DNA of 64,000 bases. Source: Chara braunii (lineage: Eukaryota; Streptophyta; Charophyceae; Charales; Characeae). Position numbers and translations under genes: made by a program. The stretch is from assembly GCA_003427395.1 (NCBI GenBank), contig BFEA01000170.1, forward strand, positions 1,747,170 through 1,811,169, given 5' to 3'. Under the pieces are notes generated by a model, which saw only the letters and a program-made list of their open reading frames with translations, was not told where the DNA came from and searched no databases. This document shows positions 1-9,868 of this stretch, piece after piece. Position 1 is the stretch's first letter; each line of letters starts with the position of its first letter.

Positions 1-50
<50 letters not shown>

Positions 51-603
51 AGGGGGGCGGAGGAACAGAGGGAGAGAAGGCAAAGCCTTCCTTCCCGGTA
101 CCTGATCCGGTAGCTATGGCGCGGCAGGGCCGCTGCGCTGTTCCTTCTCACCGCTGCGCTCGTCTTCTCCTCGCTGCTCGTGCTAACAATGCTGCGCTGC
201 GCTAATCTCACTAACGCTGCCAGGCTGCGCTAATCCTGAAGACTAACTCCAACCTCACTAACTTCTAACCCCCTACTGAGGCTGGTACCCAGCCTTTTGT
301 AGTGCTGGGCCGGCCTCCTACCTGCTGGTACCTACCGGCCTGGACCGTTGATCTGATCGATGGTCCAGATTCGAACTGGACTTGGCGCCTAAACGCGGCA
401 GCCTCTGAACTGCGCCGCCGGTAGGTCCTATGCTGGACCGGTACCGACCTTGTGGCCGTTGGCCTGGGCCTCTGCCCCTGGCCTGTCCGAAACGCCGTGC
501 CCCTGGCCTACCTGGGCCTCTTCTGAACCGTCGTCCCCTTAGGCCTACCCTGCCTACCTGGAACCGGGCCCTAACTGGGGCCCGTGTGGCTCAGAATGCC
601 ACA
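1..603 (-). repeat. 3' LTR of element G1 (partial)
   Basis: This sequence is repeated at 9295-9868. It starts inside a (GA)n microsatellite (1-49) and continues with the shared block that ends in ...atgccaca. On the minus strand the LTR therefore begins TGTGGCATTCTG, directly after the polypurine tract. This copy carries about 30 extra bases near 200-230 relative to the right copy. The rest of the LTR lies left of base 1. Confidence 0.9.
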
Positions 604-616
604 CACTCCCCCCCTT
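604..616 (-). other. Polypurine tract of G1
   Basis: On the minus strand the sequence AAGGGGGGGAGTG immediately precedes the TG that opens the 3' LTR. This is the expected position and composition of the plus-strand DNA primer of an LTR retrotransposon. Confidence 0.8.
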
Positions 617-626
617 GACGACCGAG

Positions 627-1511
627 CTAACTGCGAGGGCGAAGCTGTCTGTCCGATGTCCGTACGTAATGCGCGAAGATGAGGGGTGCTGTCGCCTTCA
701 GGTCAGCTCGTGAAATCCAGCGTGTGTCGTCAGGATTGCATTGCTTAAATGTAACTTTGTACTGCCTTGGCTTGTTGCCATGCTTGCGATGCGTGAGAAC
801 GCGGTCGACCTCCTGGTGCCCATTTATTGAAGGAGGGTCGTGTGACCGTCTGCCCAAGAAGTCCGCTGCGGAGGCTGGAGTGTAGACCGCCAGCTTTGAA
901 GAGTGAAATACAGGTTGGACCGTCAAATGCGGGGGAATCTCAATGATGAAAGATGGACCCGCGGGGTCGTCGTCAGCTGCTGAAGTGACCTTCCATGGTC
1001 CAAACCACTTACGGAGGAGCTTGCACGAGACGTGCTGCTCGAGCGCGAATTCCTCGGAGGTGACCCAAACCAGGTCGCCAGCGCGGATTGGACATGGGAT
1101 GCGACGCCGGTTCGCTTGCTGCTGCATACGGACCTGAGCCTTTTGCATGTTTGCGCGGGCTTTGGCCAGCAGTTCCCTGTACTTCCGTGTAGAAGCGGGG
1201 GAGCAAGCGGCGTCGATATCGGCAGCCCGTGGAAGCAAAATGTCTGCAAAGATACATCCTTTCCGTCCACTGTGATGCAACTTGAATGGAGTCACGCTAA
1301 TCGCCGGGTGCACCGAAGTGTTGTAGGCGAACTCGATGTCGGGAAGGCGGTCAACCCAGTCCTTCTGATCCGAGCGGATGAGTGTGCGGAGCATCATCTG
1401 CGCAGTCTGGTGCGCACGTTCCGTTTGCCCATCCGTTTGAGGATGCCGTGCGGAACTCGGTTTCATGTTGGTGCCGGATTCCACCATGAGTGCCGTCCAA
1501 AAGGCTGACAT
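627..1511 (-). CDS. G1 pol C-terminal part: integrase core end and chromodomain-like tail
   Basis: This is the same reading frame as the upstream pol segment and is separated from it only by an in-frame TAA at 1542-1544. The NDRD second catalytic Asp of the integrase DDE triad lies between the stop and this Met, so the Met is internal and not a real start. HPQTDGQTERAH near residue 24 supplies the catalytic Glu region. It is followed by the GPY/F-type module (LLRKWFGPWKV, VFHSSKL) and a tail (VDRVLTHR ... YKVTFKQ ... DDTRWISRADL) that resembles the chromodomain of chromoviruses. The tail would direct integration to marked chromatin. The frame ends at TGA just before the polypurine tract. Confidence 0.88.
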   Translation of the reverse strand: MSAFWTALMVESGTNMKPSSARHPQTDGQTERAHQTAQMMLRTLIRSDQKDWVDRLPDIEFAYNTSVHPAISVTPFKLHHSGRKGCIFADILLPRAADIDAACSPASTRKYRELLAKARANMQKAQVRMQQQANRRRIPCPIRAGDLVWVTSEEFALEQHVSCKLLRKWFGPWKVTSAADDDPAGPSFIIEIPPHLTVQPVFHSSKLAVYTPASAADFLGRRSHDPPSINGHQEVDRVLTHRKHGNKPRQYKVTFKQCNPDDTRWISRADLKATAPLIFAHYVRTSDRQLRPRS

Positions 1512-1541
1512 GAAACAAGTGTCACGGTCGTTGACGATGTC

Positions 1542-4500
1542 TTACGAAACGCCGAGGCTGCAAAACCAGCCAGTATGCAAAAGTCGTGCGAGCTCGGGAG
1601 CCGTCGCATGATACTTGCATGGAAGAAATCGAGCATACTTGCTCAAACGGTCAACGGCCGTGAGAATACCATCATGGCCAAGGCGATCGCGAGGGAAAGG
1701 ACCGGTCACATCCATAGCAATGGAGAGACCTGGTTCCCGAGGAATCGACAATGGTTTCAGTTCGCCGTACGGGAGCTGATGGCGCCCTTTGTTCCGGTGG
1801 CGAACTGCACATGACTGAATGTACCGGTTGACGTCGTTCATGATGTCCAGCCAGTGAAATCGCTGGCGGAGTCGTGCAAGTGTGCGTGCGACGCCAAGGT
1901 GTCCCGCCAACCGTGAATCTTGGTATTCGCCAAGGAGGCGAGTGCGCAAGATGCGGTCTTGGGGAACACACAACAAGTCCGGTTGATCCGATGATAAGTT
2001 CGCGTAGAGTGTGGAGAATCCCGGATCTGACTTGTAGCCGTTTACGAAATGTTGTTGTAGGTCCTCATTGAGGCCGAATGTGGAATGCACCAAGGCGCAA
2101 AGATCGGGTCTTCGCGAGAGAGCATCCGTTGCCTTGTTCGAGGAGCCCGGGATGTGCTCGGAGGTGAAGTCGAACTGGTCAATGAAGTACATCCATCGAC
2201 CAATCGTGCTGCTCACTGTGTTTTGCGTCTTGTAATAAGTCAACGGATTGTTGTCTGTTGGCCACGTGAATCGTCGACGCCCGAGGAGGAAGTGACGCCA
2301 ACGCTTAAGTACGGTGACGAAAGCTAGGAGTTCCTTCTTCCTCGCATCATCAAGTGTATTGATGGGCGGCACCTTTTGGCTGAAGTTCTCAACCGGATGC
2401 CAGTCTGTGCCGTCATACTGTTCCAAAACCGTGCCAATGCCATAGCCGGAAGCGTCCGTAGTCACTTTGGTAGGCAAGGTCGGGTCATAGATGCTTAAGA
2501 CGGGAGCTTGGAGCAAAGCCGTCTTCAGCGTATGGAACGCGTGCCGGGCTTCGTCGTTGAACTCGAAGGGCACCAAGGGGGAGTGAAGTCGCGACAATGG
2601 TGCAGCGATCCGTTGAAAACCTTTGACGAAGCGCATGTAGTATGATGCTAAGCCAAGAAAGGAGCGGACGTCGGTGGTAAACTTGAGGTCTGGCCAATCT
2701 TGAATGGCTTGTACTTTGTCTGCAAGCGGACGAATGCCTTGCGGAGTAACGTAGTGGCCTAAGTACTCCGACTCTTGTTGGGCAAACTCGCACTTGTCGC
2801 GGTTCGCCTTGTACTTGGCGATACGGAGCCGCTCCAAAACGACGCAAAGGTGGTCGAGGTGCTTGTCCAGCGTCCGGCTATAAACCAAGATATCATCAAG
2901 GTAAATTAGTACGATGTGGTCGAGCAAGTCGCAAAATTCCGTCGTCATAGCCGCTTGGAAAGTAGCCGGGGCATTGGTGAGACCGAAAGGCATGACGATC
3001 CACTCAAAGTGCCCATACCGCGTTTTGAATGCGGTTTTGTACCGATCTCTTGGCTGGATCTCGATCTGGTGGTATCCGGACTTGAGGTCAAGCTTCGAGA
3101 AGTACTTGGCGCCGCCTAGTCGCTCGAGAAGATCATCGATCCGAGGGAGAGGGTCGGCGTTCTTGATCGTTTGCGCGTTAAGTTTCCGATAATAGATGCA
3201 CAAACGAAGGTCCTTGTTCTTCTTTCGGACGAAGAGAACAGGAGCACTGTATGGCGAACAGCTAGGGCGAATCCATCCCTTAGCCAAGAGATCATCTAGT
3301 TGTGCCCGAAGCACCTGAAGCTCCTCTTCGCTCATGCGGTAGATACATCCGCGCGGAGATACGGCGCCGTCCTCGAGAGTGATCCCGTGGCGTATGGGCC
3401 GATCCGGTACTACTCCGGCGGGAGCTTGGAAGACATCCTCATAGCTGTCCAACAACTCAATGATGCATGAGTTTGACGTATCTGTCTTGGGCTGATCACC
3501 AGGTGGGAGGGCGTGAAGAAAACATATGCCCATCTCCTCGATGTCGTTCTGCCGGATGGATTGGCGAATGCTCGCCGCGGAGACCACGTGACAACCAATC
3601 GAAGGATGAGGAAGCGGCACCGTACACAGGACTAGTTCGCCATGCCGATCACGAACGTGAACGGTGCGTTGATAGAAGTTCACTGGATGGTCTTCACTTT
3701 GCAGCCACGACATGCCTAAGAGCATATCGAATTTAGTGTCCAATATGTCGAATGACACGGCCTCGCATGCTAGCGGGGCAAAGTACACGGGCACGGAGTC
3801 ACCGCAACGGTCGATTGACTTTTGCATGTGACCATCGGCCAACGTGACGTGCGTAGGCTGACTTTTCCTTCGAACGTGCGGGCCTAGCCCGGCGCGCGCC
3901 ATGAAGTCTTGGCTGATGTAGTTGCGAGTCGCTCCACAATCGATCAAGGCACTGCAGGTCGCCTTTCCGATCTGAATGCGGACGTAGAGGAGCGGCGCGT
4001 TGATGTCGACGTATCGTTGCGTTGCGTACTCACGGTCGACCTTCGCTAGATAGTTACAAAGATCGCCAACCGCTACTCCGCCGTCCGTCGACGGAGGCGG
4101 TACTGCAGCGTGCAAGTGCTCGCGCAAATGTGCCATTAAAGCGTTGCAATGCGGTGTTGGCAAAGAACCGGTGGAGGGAAGAGGCAACCATTGGAAGTGA
4201 TCAACCATCAATGGGTCGAGTTCCTCAAGACTCGCCCAAGTTGACGGATCCTCCGATAGAAGGGCTGGCGAAGCAACCGGTTCGTTGTCTGACGACGGAA
4301 CTACCGCGCATGCGCTTGAATCTTGCACATGAAGAGGCTGGTTCAACGGTGGGACCAGCTTGACAGCATAGTTCTCAAAATCGATATGAGAACTTGCGAC
4401 TACCGCATCATCCCCGGGTGTGAGAGAGACTGCTAGCAAGGCAGCCGACTCCGGCGGATTGGGAAGTGATGTCGCTGCACTTCCCGCGGTGCTCAGTTTC

Positions 4501-4640
4501 CCGAGCTTGGACGTTTGACATTCTCCTTGTCCTTGTCGAGGCATGCGCTGGTGATGTGTTTGGTGCTGTTGCACCAAAAACAACATCCCCATTTCTGTCG
4601 CAACTTGAACATGTCTTCGGTAATGCCGAACTTTGTCCAT
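1542..4640 (-). CDS. G1 pol: aspartic protease, reverse transcriptase, RNase H, integrase N-terminal part
   Basis: This polyprotein frame has protease motif LIDCGATRNY near residue 231 (Asp-Cys-Gly instead of the usual Asp-Ser/Thr-Gly) and LGMSWL. The RT has the KLDLKSGYHQI and MPFGLTNAPATF blocks and YLDD near residue 579. RNase H has TTDASGYGIG near residue 727. The integrase zinc finger follows, where one Cys of the CxxC pair reads Arg (CAVRH), and then the first catalytic Asp (AMDVTGPF). The listed Met lies in frame-shifted zinc-knuckle sequence. True pol entry is more likely a -1 frameshift at 4496-4502. An in-frame TAA at 1542 splits integrase; comparison with relatives suggests CAA to TAA. 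The element is probably inactive through this stop. Confidence 0.93.
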   Translation of the reverse strand: MDKVRHYRRHVQVATEMGMLFLVQQHQTHHQRMPRQGQGECQTSKLGKLSTAGSAATSLPNPPESAALLAVSLTPGDDAVVASSHIDFENYAVKLVPPLNQPLHVQDSSACAVVPSSDNEPVASPALLSEDPSTWASLEELDPLMVDHFQWLPLPSTGSLPTPHCNALMAHLREHLHAAVPPPSTDGGVAVGDLCNYLAKVDREYATQRYVDINAPLLYVRIQIGKATCSALIDCGATRNYISQDFMARAGLGPHVRRKSQPTHVTLADGHMQKSIDRCGDSVPVYFAPLACEAVSFDILDTKFDMLLGMSWLQSEDHPVNFYQRTVHVRDRHGELVLCTVPLPHPSIGCHVVSAASIRQSIRQNDIEEMGICFLHALPPGDQPKTDTSNSCIIELLDSYEDVFQAPAGVVPDRPIRHGITLEDGAVSPRGCIYRMSEEELQVLRAQLDDLLAKGWIRPSCSPYSAPVLFVRKKNKDLRLCIYYRKLNAQTIKNADPLPRIDDLLERLGGAKYFSKLDLKSGYHQIEIQPRDRYKTAFKTRYGHFEWIVMPFGLTNAPATFQAAMTTEFCDLLDHIVLIYLDDILVYSRTLDKHLDHLCVVLERLRIAKYKANRDKCEFAQQESEYLGHYVTPQGIRPLADKVQAIQDWPDLKFTTDVRSFLGLASYYMRFVKGFQRIAAPLSRLHSPLVPFEFNDEARHAFHTLKTALLQAPVLSIYDPTLPTKVTTDASGYGIGTVLEQYDGTDWHPVENFSQKVPPINTLDDARKKELLAFVTVLKRWRHFLLGRRRFTWPTDNNPLTYYKTQNTVSSTIGRWMYFIDQFDFTSEHIPGSSNKATDALSRRPDLCALVHSTFGLNEDLQQHFVNGYKSDPGFSTLYANLSSDQPDLLCVPQDRILRTRLLGEYQDSRLAGHLGVARTLARLRQRFHWLDIMNDVNRYIQSCAVRHRNKGRHQLPYGELKPLSIPREPGLSIAMDVTGPFPRDRLGHDGILTAVDRLSKYARFLPCKYHATAPELARLLHTGWFCSLGVS
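4461..4502 (-). promoter_or_regulatory. Programmed -1 frameshift module of G1 (GGGAAAC plus hairpin)
   Basis: On the minus strand GGGAAAC (4502-4496) sits in the zinc-knuckle frame as G GGA AAC, directly before the TGA at 4495-4493. A 10-nt spacer follows, then the perfect 8-bp stem GGGAAGTG/CACTTCCC (4485-4478 and 4468-4461) with a 9-nt loop. The pol frame is -1 relative to the knuckle frame and is open across this site. Elements E and D show the same geometry with different stem sequences. Confidence 0.8.
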
Positions 4641-4882
4641 GGTGCCCGCCGTGCTCCATCCGCCGACGCTGGTTTTGCCTTTTGTTTTCCCCCTCGGGGT
4701 CTTGAGCGTTGCGGTGGTATCGCTGCCGCCACATCTCCGTCACTTTATGTAGACACGGTTGCGTGGTCCTCACTAGGTCCTTGTTGGACTGCTGCTACTT
4801 GCGGCGTCCGTTGACCTTTGCCTTTCTCCACATAACTGGGCTGTTGGCGGGCCTCGTTGGCTGCGCGTCGGTTACCTTGGAT
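4493..4882 (-). pseudogene. G1 gag C-terminus: nucleocapsid zinc knuckle in a shifted frame
   Basis: After the gag frame ends at 4882, the homologous C-terminus continues in another frame (from about 4890). It passes one TAA near 4745 and then contains a CCHC zinc knuckle, C-FW-C-NSTK-H-ITSA-C (CX2CX4HX4C), within 4732-4493. This fits a one-base deletion in gag near 4890 plus a nonsense change. The knuckle normally binds genomic RNA during packaging. The stop TGA at 4493 lies immediately after the frameshift heptamer. No independent start is proposed. Confidence 0.72.
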
Positions 4883-6282
4883 TAGTTCACTTGCCTCATG
4901 TCATCAAAGGTCTCATACTGGAATTCGCTGCCGAGAGCAGTTGTCAAGGCGTCGCATGACCGAGCGAAGAATTCGGCCCGGATTGCGTCGAACGGTAAGT
5001 TCAACTCCGGGGTGGCGACGAGTCTTTGCCACTCCGTCAGCCACTCCCGTGAAGGTTGCTGGCCTTGAAACATGCAGAAGATCTTGTTCAAGGCGTGATG
5101 CTTGTCGTTGTTGACCATGAACCGGGTCTTCCACTTCTTCTCGAGTTCCTCCCACGTAATCTTGGTGTGGAGGGTAGCGATGGTGCATTCCAACGTGACG
5201 GCCATGTGGGTTATGAAAGCCTGCGCCCCTCCGATGAGTTGGAGGTAGAGTGCGTCAAGCTGCCGTAGTTCTAGAGTGTGATGTACATCCGCCTCCGCGT
5301 TGAAAGCCATCCACCATTGCAGCGGATCAGTCTTGTGGTAGTCGTCGAACTTCTCGATCTTGAAGTTCGGCCTCTTCCATTCCTTGGCGACGGCGGCCGG
5401 TCGTTGCTGAACGTGGTCGCTGAGCGTCTGCAGCTGATTGCTGACCACGTGGTTGATCCGCTCCTCGAGTTGCTTGGCCTGCGCGGCCAAGGCTGGGCTG
5501 CAGTCTGCCACTGCGCTGCCCGTCGACGGAGCTGCCGACAGTCGTGTCAACCCCGTGCTGACATCGGACTGCAGCTGGTCGTTGATTGTCTGCTGCTGGT
5601 TGTTGGCGGCCTGTAGTGTGCTGATCTCGGCCTGCAGGGTAGCGATCTTCTTGTCCATTGCTTTAAACGTTGTTTCGTGGCGGATGAAGACCTGTGGCAT
5701 GGCCAGCAGTTCACGTTGCTGCCAATTGCACGTGAACAGCAGATTCTCCATCAAAAATGTTGTGGCTTCCTTGTTTCTCTCGTCCTCGGTCGGCTCCTTT
5801 TGTTCCTCATTTGCTCGAAAATGTTGTTGTCGGAGTAACCTCCGGTACGTGGGTTCTTCGTTGGCGAGCTCCATTGTAGCTTGGTAACGAACTTGGTTTT
5901 GACTTGCCTCGACCTGCTGCTGTTGCAACCGTGCGGCTGCTGCAGCTTCTGCTGCGACCTGCTGACGTGCTGCCTCTGCCTCGGCCAGCTGGCATTGAAT
6001 TTCCTGCTGGCGGGCGGCTTCCTCCTCTTCCCACTTGCTCACTTCAACTGCCGTGGTCTCCGAGTAGAACTGGAGACATTTGAGAAACGCAAGAAGCGGT
6101 TCATCGTCCTGCTGAACTGGGATCGGAGGGGTAACCGGCCTCTTGGGGCTGGCTTGTGCATTGACGTCAGCGGTAGCAGCCATGGTCGTGCGTCGCCTAC
6201 GGGGGATCCAAGGTGTCTTAGGTCCCTGTTGGGGCTTGGTTCCTGCGGATCCGTGCTCCGCAAGTCGTTGACTGCGGCGCAT
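4882..6282 (-). CDS. G1 gag: capsid polyprotein with N-terminal coiled coil
   Basis: This 466-residue frame starts MRRSQRL. Residues about 75-130 are Glu/Ala/Gln-rich with heptad character (EAEAARQQVAAEAAAAARL), and a second coiled-coil stretch covers about 205-245. Residues about 305-460 carry the retrotransposon gag (capsid) pattern: DPLQWWMAFNAEA, a YLQLIGGAQAF helix, a TWEELEKKWKTRF segment and ending DDMRQVN. Gag would assemble the cytoplasmic particle in which reverse transcription takes place. The frame stops before the zinc knuckle, which is found in the next frame, so this gag is truncated. The start is the first Met of the frame; no Kozak evidence was used. Confidence 0.85.
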   Translation of the reverse strand: MRRSQRLAEHGSAGTKPQQGPKTPWIPRRRRTTMAATADVNAQASPKRPVTPPIPVQQDDEPLLAFLKCLQFYSETTAVEVSKWEEEEAARQQEIQCQLAEAEAARQQVAAEAAAAARLQQQQVEASQNQVRYQATMELANEEPTYRRLLRQQHFRANEEQKEPTEDERNKEATTFLMENLLFTCNWQQRELLAMPQVFIRHETTFKAMDKKIATLQAEISTLQAANNQQQTINDQLQSDVSTGLTRLSAAPSTGSAVADCSPALAAQAKQLEERINHVVSNQLQTLSDHVQQRPAAVAKEWKRPNFKIEKFDDYHKTDPLQWWMAFNAEADVHHTLELRQLDALYLQLIGGAQAFITHMAVTLECTIATLHTKITWEELEKKWKTRFMVNNDKHHALNKIFCMFQGQQPSREWLTEWQRLVATPELNLPFDAIRAEFFARSCDALTTALGSEFQYETFDDMRQVN

Positions 6283-6680
6283 TAAGTACTCTGGTCTTCG
6301 TCTGCTGCTGACGTGTCACCGCTAAGGTGGCACCTGCTGATGTGGCGCTGCTGAGGTGGCCGTTGCTGACTGGGCACTCGGCTGTCGTGGCACGCTGAGG
6401 TGGCACGCAGCTGATGTGGCAATCTGCGTTCGTGGCCCGCTGCTGATGTGGCCGGAGATTGACGTCCGTAGTACCGAGAGGAGGCGAGAGAGAAGGTAGG
6501 GGTGGAGGAAGGGTGAAGAGGCAAACAATGCACAGATAGTCCCTTTCTCCCCTGACCTCGAAATTTGACACTAATCAAAAGAAAAAAAAATTCCCCCTCG
6601 AAAATTTCAAATTTTGAGAAATTAAATAAATTTTAATCGTAAAAATACGAATTAATAAAATTTAATTTTGGCAAACGATT

Positions 6681-6765
6681 AAATATTTAATTAAAGAATA
6701 TTGAAATTTGCAATAATTAATTTCCCAAAAGGTAAATATTTAATTAAAGAATATTTAAATTTGCA
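6681..6765. repeat. 53-bp-period direct duplication in the G1 leader
   Basis: AAATATTTAATTAAAGAATA occurs at 6681 and again at 6734, each followed by a related A/T-rich tail ending near ATTTGCA. Confidence 0.8.
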
Positions 6766-8282
6766 CAAATAAAAATGAATAAAGTTTAAGCAAGTTGTAA
6801 TGAACCCAAGTCCTGGTGATACTCGTTGATAATGCAAGTTCTCAATCGTTAACCAGCTGATGAGATATCAATCGTGAAATCGTTACCAGGTACAAAGAGA
6901 TGGATAACATACACAGACGAATAAGCAAGAGGTTGGGAAGATAGACTTAGAGGGTGAAGAAGAATACTGTGCCCACTTCCTCTTCGGGCTTCCCTCTCAA
7001 TGTCGCCACCTCAACAATGATTGGAACGATATCTGAAGTTCTCCTCAAAGTGTCATGTGGCACATCAATAGTCCATCATCAGCACTGGAGCATCATCAAC
7101 ATCAAGATAAACAGGTACGTATCTCTGATCCTTCCACAGTCGTGATCACCTCCTGAGTACGATGAATCAGAACAGCTGTATCTCTCCAATGTAGCCGCCA
7201 CATCAGCACGAACACACGTGGCAGCGGCCACGTCAGCAGCAACGCGTGGCAGCTGCCACGTCAGCATACCAAGTAGACAAGAGCAAACCAGCCAGCATGT
7301 CTGGCAAGCAGCGTGCCGCTGTATCTCACAAGTGCCAGCCAGAAACCAGCGTCCAGCCAGCGTCTCAACATAGAGCCAGCGTCGTCGTCAAAGTAGAAAG
7401 TCAGCATTGACGCAACTGAATGAATGTCAAATGCTGGGGAGTCCGTCCTTATGTACTGTTGACTTGGGGGCTGAGCCCCGGATCCTGCCTCCCTCGATCG
7501 TCCAGATTTCAACACAGACGAGGGCTCAGATTATACCGAAACCGAATCTTCTTTGGCCTCGATGTTGTCTGGGTACCTGCACATCACAAGTGAGTGTATC
7601 TGGCCAAGGGCCTGTGCATGGTACCTTTGACTCTACAGTGGCCTTTGACCTTTGAATTTCCATCTGCAGCGTTCGGTCTCACAGCCGGACGCAGCAGTCT
7701 GGGCCTGGGCAGTGTCTGGTCACACAGCCTGACGCAGAACAGTAAGTTCTACGTGGCCTGGGGCGGGTCTGGGCCCCGTACAGACTTTCATGCATACGAA
7801 TTACTGCAAAGTTTAAACATTTAAACATAACTTTACTAATTTCACGAAATTTTAATCGGGGGAATTTAGCATCATCTCGAGGTCAAGTAGAAGATGAATG
7901 GTAATAGGAAGATACACAATTTGCTGGAAAGATTCAACCTTTCAATGCAATAAAAGATGCATTTTGCAAAAAGTGAATGTTCCGTGAAGTTGCAGTTTGA
8001 ATGTGGCCGTGCTCAGGCCCGATCTGCCTTAACGGGCGTGGTGCCTGGCTGTCACTAACTTCCCATAGGTTGATAGGCCGTTTAGATTAGGTTAGGACTA
8101 ACCCTAATTAGCGCTAATTAGGTTACTCGTAATTAGCGATTTCCTAATTTGCACAATATGGAGAAAAGTTGCAAAACCTAAAATTATAATTTAACGACCT
8201 AATTACTATTTCAGTACAAGAAAAAGAAAAGAAAAAAAAAATTTGCAACTTGCGATTTAATGATAACAGAGTGCAGGTGTAG

Positions 8283-8284
8283 AT

Positions 8285-8315
<31 letters not shown>
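8283..8315. repeat. (ATCA)n microsatellite
   Basis: About eight consecutive ATCA units lie just before the primer-binding site of G1. Confidence 0.9.
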
Positions 8316-8338
8316 GGGGAGTCATCCAATGCTGGTCT

Positions 8339-8350
8339 GCTCCGATACCA
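8339..8350 (-). other. Primer-binding site of G1 (initiator tRNA-Met type)
   Basis: On the minus strand the sequence reads TGGTATCGGAGC, three bases after the LTR end. It differs at one position from the common plant initiator tRNA-Met PBS TGGTATCAGAGC. The same A-to-G variant occurs in array C. Confidence 0.85.
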
Positions 8351-8872
8351 AACTGTTGCATACTCGTGAAACACAGTCATAAGTATGTCGCAGATTCCCA
8401 GAACCAACCAGATAATACAGAGTAAATACAAATACAGCGGAAGACTTGAGATACATGGACTGACTCTGACCTGACTCGGACTGCAATCGAACACTCTCAA
8501 TCATTCATCAGGGGTGTGAAAGCCCCGACCTTGGACATAGACGAAAGGCCAGGGTCTGAGATCATCCACGGACGAATGGAGGGAGGAGAGAGACGAAGGG
8601 AGGAGGAGAGGGAAGATGACGTCAACGCAATGTTTCCAAAGATAGTATCTTGAAATGTCAGAGATGGCGAAAGTCCGAAATGTCGCGAATACAGTGTCCC
8701 AGAATGTCTCAGATATCGATCTCACAATGTCAAGTACATCTCCAGAGGCAGATGAAATCAGATCCCACAAGTAGTCCTCAACCTGTAGTCCCAATGTCGT
8801 TGTCTCCAATGTTATCAGAATTCGTAACCATCTTTCATACTTATAGGAGTCCAGTAGGAGAACCCAGGAGAG

Positions 8873-9147
8873 GCGGTTAATGGAAGGCCGAATTTCGGCG
8901 AATTTTTCACCGAAATTGTCATATTTCCTTGAATTTTTACTCTTTTCTCAGTTTTTCTTTTTGCCTGTTATATATGTGCTTTAGGGTATATCTGTATTCA
9001 GTTTCGCCATATTTGAAGCAGTAACAAAAAACTTGTTTTTTTTATGTTTGTATTATGACCCTACATAGTTTGTTCGCAAAAGTTTCAACAACATCGCTTG
9101 TAGGGGCGCGGCGAAAAACCCCGAATTTTTGGCCTTCCATTAACCGC
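8873..9147. mobile_element. MITE-like insertion with about 38-bp terminal inverted repeats in the G1 LTR
   Basis: The ends are GCGGTTAATGGAAGGCC on the left and its exact reverse complement on the right (GGCCTTCCATTAACCGC). The similarity continues inward about 20 bases through AATTTCGG- and TTTTTC-CCG-like blocks. The 275-bp interior is A/T-rich with no coding capacity. No clear target duplication was found; the flanks share only loosely similar GAACCCAGRA sequences. Confidence 0.75.
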
Positions 9148-9193
9148 TAGTGGAACCCAGAAGTAGACTTAGAGTGAGAAGGTGGGAGGAGAG

Positions 9194-9194
9194 T

Positions 9195-9273
<79 letters not shown>

Positions 9274-9274
9274 N

Positions 9275-9342
<68 letters not shown>
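9194..9342. repeat. (GA)n microsatellite with an unresolved base
   Basis: About 150 bp of GA dinucleotides with a single N at 9274. The length is probably an assembly estimate. Confidence 0.95.
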
Positions 9343-9343
<1 letters not shown>

Positions 9344-9868
9344 AGGGGGGCGGAGGAACAGAGGGAGAGAAGGCAAAGCCTTCCTCCCCAGTACCTGATC
9401 CGGTAGCTATGCCGCGGCAGGGCCGCTGCGCTGTTCCTTCTCGCCGCTGCGCTCATCTTCTCCTCGCTGCTCGTGCTAACGCTGCTGCGCTGTGCTAATC
9501 CTGAAGACTAACTCCAACCTCACTAACTTCTAACCCCCTACTGAGGCTGGTACCCAGCCTTTTGTAGTGTTGGGCCGGCCTCCTACCTGCTGGTACCTAC
9601 CGGCCTGGACCGTTGATCTGATCAACGGTCCAGATTCGAACTGGACTTGGCGCCTAAACGCGGCAGCCTCTGAGCTGTGCCGCCGGTAGGTCCTATGCTG
9701 GACCGGTACCGGCCTTGTGGCCGTTGGCCTGGGCCTCTAGCCCTGGCCTGTCCGAAACGCCGTGCCCCTGGCCTACCTGGGCCTCATCTGAACCTTCGTC
9801 CCCTTAGGCCTACCCTGCCTACCCTGAACCGGGCCCTAACTGGGGCCCGTGTGGCTCAGAATGCCACA

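Larger units (their letters stand above)
6283..8338 (-). other. G1 5' leader between PBS and gag
   Basis: About 2 kb without a supported gene. It includes degenerate GCTGA(T/C)GTGGC repeats (6300-6460 and again 7185-7265), an AT-rich stretch with a 53-bp direct duplication (6681-6712 and 6734-6765) and an (ATCA)n run at 8283-8315. Short open frames here have no family resemblance and are not called. Confidence 0.7.
1..9868 (-). mobile_element. Ty3/Gypsy LTR retrotransposon G1, 3' LTR truncated by the window edge
   Basis: The element reads right to left. The 5' LTR is 8354-9868, the PBS 8339-8350, the leader 6283-8338, gag 4882-6282 with its zinc knuckle in a shifted frame to 4493, pol 4502-627, the polypurine tract 604-616, and the 3' LTR from 603 leftwards out of the window. 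The two LTR copies share the block at 49-603 and 9343-9868 with only small indels and substitutions. The LTR begins TGTGG on the minus strand and ends CA three bases before the PBS. Domain order PR-RT-RNase H-INT and the C-terminal chromodomain-like region place it in Ty3/Gypsy chromoviruses. It is disabled by a gag frameshift and stop and by one pol stop. The target duplication cannot be checked because the left end is missing. Confidence 0.93.
8354..9868 (-). repeat. 5' LTR of element G1
   Basis: The LTR runs from TGTGG (minus strand, at 9868) to ...GCAACA at 8354, next to the PBS. At 1515 bp it is longer than the other LTRs in the window because it contains a MITE-like insertion (8873-9147) and a long (GA)n tract (about 9194-9342, with one N at 9274). 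The outer part is repeated at 49-603. Confidence 0.9.

Noticed and set aside
9140-9498. Long Ser/Leu or Arg/Glu repeat frames
   Set aside because: Translations of the (GA)n microsatellite.
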